DNA of 64,000 nt from positions 51,407,808-51,471,807 of the forward strand of contig OY744533.1 in the NCBI GenBank assembly GCA_963556195.1, written 5' to 3'. The translations under genes and the position numbers were made by a program. Shown here one piece after another: positions 59,388 through 64,000 of this stretch. Within the stretch, counting starts at the first letter, position 1, and the number at the start of each line of letters is the position of its first letter. The notes beneath the pieces are model-generated. The model ran no database searches. It saw only the letters and a list, made by a program, of their open reading frames with translations, and was not told where the DNA came from. This DNA comes from Sepiola atlantica (taxonomy: Eukaryota; Mollusca; Cephalopoda; Sepiida; Sepiolidae).

Positions 59388-60240
59388 ATATGCAAATTCC
59401 ACTGTCTTGGAATTTCTCACCATCGGAGGATACGGACGAAGGTCTCTTACATGGGAATCACTCCGTTCAGACACTGTTTGGGGACTCGCCACCTTCGTCA
59501 CAGTTCCTGTCCTCCATTCACTTGTGCACCTGTTTGTCCGGGCTCCCACCAGCACAACGCCCCTCTGTTCATAAATTTCATGCTTGTGTTCTGGTAGCAA
59601 CGGAAGGGCTTCATCGATGCCTTTCACCCTGACTTCATATTTGTACAGTGCATTCACTGGAGACGTTGCACTATGGACATCGTCTTTTGGTGTGATATTG
59701 TACCTATAAACTGCCTCTTCAGCAGTGCATCCCTTCCTAGCGGCAATTTGTTTCAAAGATCTATGGGACCTCTTGACAATTCCATTTCCTGACAGTGCAT
59801 ATAGGACACCCCAGTTTTCAACAAACATTCTAAACCTATTGCTGTTAAAAGCTGTACTGTTGTTGGTCAACATTTCTTCGGGTGGATCCCTCTAAAAAAA
59901 AAAAAAATAGAGCTGAGACACTGTATCACAGCAGCAGAATCCTTCCGCCGCAAGAGTTGCCATATGGCAAACCGGGTAGACCCGCAATCGATGACAGTTA
60001 GGTAGTGAACACCCCCGTAATGAGTGACATCCATACCTAACCTTTGCCATACGCTTGATAATTCAAGCTTCTCATGTTGCCATCGTATTGGTGCAAGATC
60101 AATAAACATATTCGCGACAAGATGCAATAGCAGATTTTACAGCCCCCTTTGTCATACCAGGGGCGATGTTTCTGATGAAGTATGTTGTTCATTTTACTCC
60201 AGGATGACCGTTGTTTAAATGGATTTGCTGTATTTGGCTC
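59388..60240 (-). pseudogene. Ty3/Gypsy-like integrase fragment, catalytically broken
   Basis: Two minus-strand frames, 60127-59867 and 59873-59385, form the integrase core and C-terminus of an LTR retrotransposon. The upstream frame has WQRLGMDVTHYGGVHYLTVI with the first catalytic Asp, and ends in a phenylalanine run and frameshift (A13 on the + strand at about 59894-59907). The downstream frame has LTNNST where the second Asp is expected, and SGNGIVKRSH where the catalytic Glu is expected (Lys instead). A few residues just before SGNG are missing compared with the usual spacing. The C-terminal part has EWRTGTVTKVASPQTVS, a typical tail. Two of three DDE residues are lost, so it is dead. 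It was read from the window only. Confidence 0.8.
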
Positions 60241-60284
60241 GGCTCCATGTTGTTATTGGCGGCGCCTTTGTAGTATACCAATAA
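60241..60284. other. Junction between inverted LTR-retroelement fragments
   Basis: A 40-base segment joins the minus-strand integrase piece to the plus-strand gag piece. No LTR or inverted repeat was seen here. Confidence 0.4.
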
Positions 60285-60720
60285 TTGAGTGAAGAAAAAA
60301 AGGAGGATTATGCCTCCATAAAAAAAGCTTTATTTACAACGTTCGCCCTGGACTCTTATGCAGCGTATGCACAATTTGTGGCACGCCACATGCACCTGTG
60401 TGAAACCATAGATGTTTTTTCTGGTGGATTTGCGGAAGCTGTACCATTCGATAGTATGATGGATTGAGGCCTCAAAGCAGCCTTTGTTCATGGGGTGCCC
60501 GACCATGTCCGACAGCTCCTACGAGCTTCTCGAATGGAGGAAATGAGCATTTGTCAGCTTCTGGCTTGAGCGAGAGCTATATTAATAGATGACCCACCTG
60601 GACCTGCATTAATTACAGCAACCGTCAGGCCAATGTAAAACAAGGAAAGCCAGACGAAGAACACCAGGATAAGATGTTTCGAATGCGATGGAATTAACCA
60701 CTTAGCTCTGGTATAAGCTT
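60285..60720 (+). pseudogene. LTR-retroelement gag fragment with broken zinc knuckle
   Basis: The plus strand reads SEEKKEDYASIKKALFTTFA, YAAYAQFVARHMHLCETIDV, then after stops GLKAAFVHGVPDHVRQLL and RASRMEEMSICQLL, a capsid-like gag order. It ends in a zinc knuckle CFECDGINHLALV in which a TAA stands where the fourth (Cys) ligand is expected. Two other in-frame stops occur (about 60465 and 60567). This is the opposite orientation to the integrase at 59388-60240, so the two are not one intact element. Confidence 0.75.
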
Positions 60721-60939
60721 CAGATCATTCTTATTTGCTATCATAACACCGAAATAGCTTGTAAGAAAACAACGCACAAAACCCAAAAATCTTCTATCAA
60801 TAACCGTTGTTTCTGATGCTCTCCAGTTTTTTCTATTTTCATTCTCAACTCTTTTCTTTTTATCAATTCACCTGGACGCAATGCAAATTTCCCTTCCAAG
60901 CTTTCATGCATGGCAGAGGCTATTTTTTGTTGTTTCTGT

Positions 60940-61105
60940 CAAATTACAATTAATTAACCTTGCGACTGATATTGCATATACATAAGCAGTATATAAAAAA
61001 AGTTGCGTCTTTTGTGTAAAGTTGAATTAACTTGAAATAACGTGTTTTGACTTTACCGTTAGTGTAAGAAATAGGGCCTAACTTTCGCATTTATTCATTT
61101 AGATA
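60940..61105 (-). repeat. Dispersed repeat R1, copy 3 (partial)
   Basis: The complement matches the left 150 bases of R1 (AAATGCGAAAGTTAGGCCC..., ATACTGCTTATGTATATGCA). Confidence 0.7.
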
Positions 61106-61164
61106 TATATTTATTTCAGTTATTTAATATAACATTTTTATTCATACAAACATGTTTCGAAAGC

Positions 61165-61400
61165 TGTATATTTATTTAGTATGGCATTTTTATATGTACA
61201 AACATATTTTGCTACACAAATGCACATATGTGTCGATTAGAGGCAAAATGGCGAAGTCTCGCCAAGCCAACTGTCAAAATAAAATGGATTTTATTTTGAA
61301 CTCTTGGCTCGATGAGACTTATCCATTTTGGCTCCAATCGAAACATGTGTAGCAAAATGCGTTTGTATAAATAAAAATGTTATACTAAATAAGTATGCCA
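61165..61400. mobile_element. Foldback MITE with about 110-base arms
   Basis: TTATTTAGTATGGCATTTTTAT and ATTTTGCTACACA, GCAAAATGGCGAAGTCTC on the left recur inverted on the right (GAGACTTATCCATTTTGGC, TGTGTAGCAAAAT, ATAAAAATGTTATACTAAATAA). The arms are about 85% alike by eye around a short centre near 61280. Non-coding; superfamily unknown. Confidence 0.85.
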
Positions 61401-61414
61401 CTCTACTTATTACT

Positions 61415-61898
61415 GAGCACTATTATATAAACATTGTAAAATTCATGGAATTCTTTATCCGACCTATATAAACAAAACTACACCTGGAATATTATATAAC
61501 AAGAAAAATACTCATCCTAGGATAGGTAAAATTAATTATCGGACAGAACAGTTTTGAACCACTTTTATGTCCCTTTACAAAGATTAAAATCAAGATACAA
61601 TGATATTAAACGATATGTATAGAATCCTTATTCCAATTTTGATCAAAATACATTACATGATTTTGATTCTAGAAAATGTCTAAAATTTAAAGCCTAAGTT
61701 TAAGGGATCTTAAGAAGAAATTTAAATTCAGGGAATCTTACTTAATTTGTGTCTAATGACTATAGATGTAATTTAATGCAAATCTGAAATATTTGAATTT
61801 TCAAATTGGAGGTTGTGCCCATATTATGTTCTCTAAAAACCCTTTAAAATACTCTAAAGAAATTAAAATTTTACAAAATATTTATTAATTGATATAAC
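61415..61898. mobile_element. Foldback element F, third copy, left part
   Basis: Shares CTAGAAAATGTCTAAAATTTAA, GGGATCTTAAGAA and the TTTATTAATTGAT block with 33390-33945 and the complement of 28107-28945. It is interrupted at 61894 by another element. Confidence 0.75.
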
Positions 61899-62597
61899 TA
61901 TATTAAGAAAACTGAAGGCAATGCAGAGAGCCGGATTGATGATAAGCTGGAATAAACAAAAATAAACAATTGAAGGAGAGAACTTACAACTATTTATTTT
62001 TTCCTTTCAATCTTACATAAACAGCAAGTTTATTTATTTTATTTTTTTATAAAATTTTATTTATATTTAAAAAACTATATAAATAAGATTTTATATAATA
62101 AAACAAATAAATACTTAAAAAAAATAATATATACAAATAAAATTATATTATTACAAACAAACAGTTGATTACTGACCATATAATACCCAGTTAATTAATT
62201 TAATATCACACACTTATTTTTGAACACCATATTTATGTGTAGGATATACTTAAAATTTAAAAAAAAATTTATTGATTTATTATTTGCTGCAGCGTCTATC
62301 TACGAGACTGGCCTATTTGCATTCTATTTTCTGACATCCATCTTAGTGAATTCCAAACAGTCAGACTTTTCTTTTGTGCCCATTTTTGACAAGGAGAAGA
62401 TTTTGCCGAAATATCAAATGATTTCTAATCATCATCCTGACATAACACACAGCTAACACCATACTTGCTGTTTATGTAAGATTGAAAGGAAAAATATATA
62501 AATAGTTGTAAGTCCTCTCCTTCGATTGATTATTTTTGTTCTTTTCAGCTTCTCATCAATCTGTCTCTCTGCATTGCCTTCAGCCTTCTTAATACAT
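61899..62597. mobile_element. TIR element nested in foldback element F
   Basis: The left 132 bases (TATTAAGAAAACTGAAGGCAATG..., GAACTTACAACTATTTAT, CAATCTTACATAAACAGCAAG) recur inverted at 62464-62597. The interior is A/T-rich (62031-62463) with a 78-codon frame that resembles nothing known. The host repeat resumes at 62650. The 13-base word TTTATTAATTGAT occurs on both sides (61881-61893 and 62650-62662), as a target duplication might. Confidence 0.85.
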
Positions 62598-62831
62598 TTA
62601 TTACAATTCACAGCAATGCTTCAAGCAAACTACCATCTACCATTCTCTCTTTATTAATTGATGTCTAATACCTATTAAAATTTTACAAAAATCAGATGGA
62701 TCTAAATTTTCACGAAGGGCTTCCACTCACTTTTTATTCTCTTTGCATGAAATTAAACTAAATATAGTCCACATTACCCACCATTCCGCCTGAAATTCAT
62801 AATGATTAGTCAATTAGTTTGAGTGAATCCT
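62598..62831. mobile_element. Foldback element F, third copy, middle part
   Basis: After a 50-base unexplained piece, the F sequence resumes (TTATTAATTGATGTCTAATA, TGAAATTAAACTAAATATAG, CATAATGATTAGTCAATTAG) and stops at GTGAATCCT. Confidence 0.75.
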
Positions 62832-63297
62832 TATCATCATCATCATCAACCGGTTTATTTGTTGAATCAGGCCACAATTAATCCTCTGATGAGGGTGGGG
62901 CCTGATTGTCTAGTCTCGAAATCTGAGTCTTCCTCTCCACTCCTGTCTTTGGCAAGGCTTGATGGAATCCATAGGCCCTGAAGATCCACGCATCCTGAGA
63001 TCTACGAAGCCCGAGACATTACCAGCAGCATTAGTGCTACTGGCACTGCCTTTCTTTTTTCCTGCTGTATTTCGACTAGACATTGTATTTAAGGCAATTT
63101 TATGGCTGGATGCCTATCCTTTACCAACTTGAACACTTTTGGCAGTCCAAGACCTCCACCGTTCCCATCTAACTAGGGCTGATGTCGTTTCCACTTAAGC
63201 ATGTACAAATGTCATACATTACCAGTGAGTTGCTTATCAAGATGTTGTTGGTGAAGTATAAAACAAGAATTCCACTTGTATGAACAAAATAGTGACT
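62832..63297. mobile_element. Unclassified insertion splitting the F outer arm
   Basis: About 465 bases begin with (ATC)n and contain CAGGCCACAATTAATCCTCT and a mixed-composition body. In the intact copy at 28107-28945 the flanking F sequence (GAATCCT then TACATACAAATA) is continuous, so this is an insertion. The CATCATCAT start resembles the inverted tail of LINEs in this window, suggesting a minus-strand LINE or SINE. Confidence 0.65.
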
Positions 63298-63345
63298 GTA
63301 CATACAAATACATAAACATATACACATACCATAGTATATATAGAG
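63298..63345. mobile_element. Foldback element F, third copy, right tip
   Basis: TACATACAAATACATAAACA and TATACACATACC match the outer end of F at about 28900-28930. Confidence 0.7.
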
Positions 63346-63529
63346 ATTTAGTGAGTAATATCAATTTGAACTTTGATTTTATGTTCATTCAATTCTTATG
63401 AAATTGTATTACAATCTAAGCATTATTAAAAGGAATCTAAACAGGGCTCAATATATATTTTGTCTAGAGCAAGGTTCTGAGAAGTAAGAATAAAACTAAA
63501 CACAGGTAGATGATGAATTTATTTCAGCG
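63346..63529. other. A/T-rich spacer
   Basis: Nothing was recognised. Confidence 0.4.
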
Positions 63530-63842
63530 TTTTCAAATCTGAAATATATATATACGCTCCATATGGGGACATCACAATGGTGAAGGGGACAATTATTCTC
63601 ACTTACCATTTAGGTAAATTCTTCCCCGTAAAAAGATATTTGAATATGTTCAATTCTAAAGATTATGAAAACAAAAATATAAATAAAATGACAACATTTA
63701 TGCGATCTAACTCCTCCACTACTAGCGTCTTTTCATGACTCGGTGATAGGGCCCAGGACTTCAGTCACCGGGGTCCCAGTTTCGAATCTGGCTATGTTTA
63801 TGCTGATGCGCTGTAGACAGCAGAACACATATCTGTGGATAA

Positions 63843-63850
<8 letters not shown>
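63530..63850 (-). mobile_element. tRNA-like SINE S1, copy 2
   Basis: The complement matches 37075-37460 (B-box-like AGATTCGAAACTGGGACCCC, GAACATATTCAAATATCTTT, GTCCCCATATGGAGCGTATA). Confidence 0.6.

Positions 63851-63887
<37 letters not shown>
63850..63887. repeat. (TA)n microsatellite
   Basis: A run of about 19 TA units. Confidence 0.9.
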
Positions 63888-63890
<3 letters not shown>

Positions 63891-63892
63891 CT

Positions 63893-64000
63893 CCGTTCAG
63901 TCTTGAGACAATGGATACCCCCTGTAATGGTGACTGCACGTATAATTGTGAAGCAAGAGTTACGCAATCCCCAACTACACCTTTCCTGAGTCAGCAATGT
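63893..64000 (+). repeat. Dispersed repeat R5, copy 2, cut by the window end
   Basis: TTCAGTCTTGAGACAATGG, ACCCCCTGTAATGGTGACTG and ATTGTGAAGCAAGAGTTACG match 34993-35150. Confidence 0.5.

Noticed and set aside
62220..62456. 78-codon frame inside the nested TIR element as a transposase
   Set aside because: Too short and without any DDE or zinc-finger motif.

Overview
The window looks like intronic and repeat-derived DNA from a large, A/T-rich animal genome, most likely a mollusc and plausibly a cephalopod. The reasons are the density of dispersed LINE 3' ends, mariner remnants, tRNA- and 5S-like SINEs, long TA/CT microsatellites, and one spliced exon of an animal gene. The organism assignment is inference. 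Nothing prokaryotic is present.

Only one host coding segment can be supported: a 144-base exon (11926-12069, + strand) with clean splice sites. It encodes the end of the second CBS domain of a CNNM (cyclin M/ACDP) magnesium-handling membrane protein. No other CNNM exon was recognised, so most or all of the window may lie in the two introns flanking this exon.

Layout. 1-10 kb: A/T-rich DNA with a small tandem repeat, a LINE end, an inverted-repeat MITE, a second type of LINE end, two unclassified dispersed repeats (R1, R2) and another LINE end. 10.9-11.85 kb: a polypyrimidine minisatellite ending about 80 bases before the CNNM exon. 12-17.5 kb: small inverted-repeat elements, LINE scraps and a hairpin. 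17.7-23.7 kb: a 6-kb (CT)n-CTCGTCGCTG satellite with higher-order organisation. 24-32 kb: LINE ends, a solo LTR and a foldback element. 32.3-32.8 kb: a 23-base pyrimidine minisatellite. 33-42 kb: foldback copies, a 0.9-kb A/T satellite, a SINE, a near-perfect palindrome, a 5S rRNA-derived element and R1 again. 43-51 kb: internally deleted mariners, LINEs, SINEs, a 32-base minisatellite and an LTR. 52-58 kb: R2, an RT-containing LINE fragment and more LINE ends. 57-64 kb: a mariner copy split by an LTR, Ty3/Gypsy-like integrase and gag fragments in opposite orientation, and a foldback element carrying two nested insertions.

The very long reading frames over 10.8-11.9, 17.6-23.9 and 32.2-32.8 kb come from base composition. 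The repeat strand has almost no A, and every stop codon needs both an A and a T, so stops are excluded on both strands. No functional multi-gene system was found. The most unusual items are the CT/CGTCG satellite, the same-strand pyrimidine arrays around the CNNM exon, the shared deletion in mariner copies, the nested foldback insertions and the 136-base palindrome.
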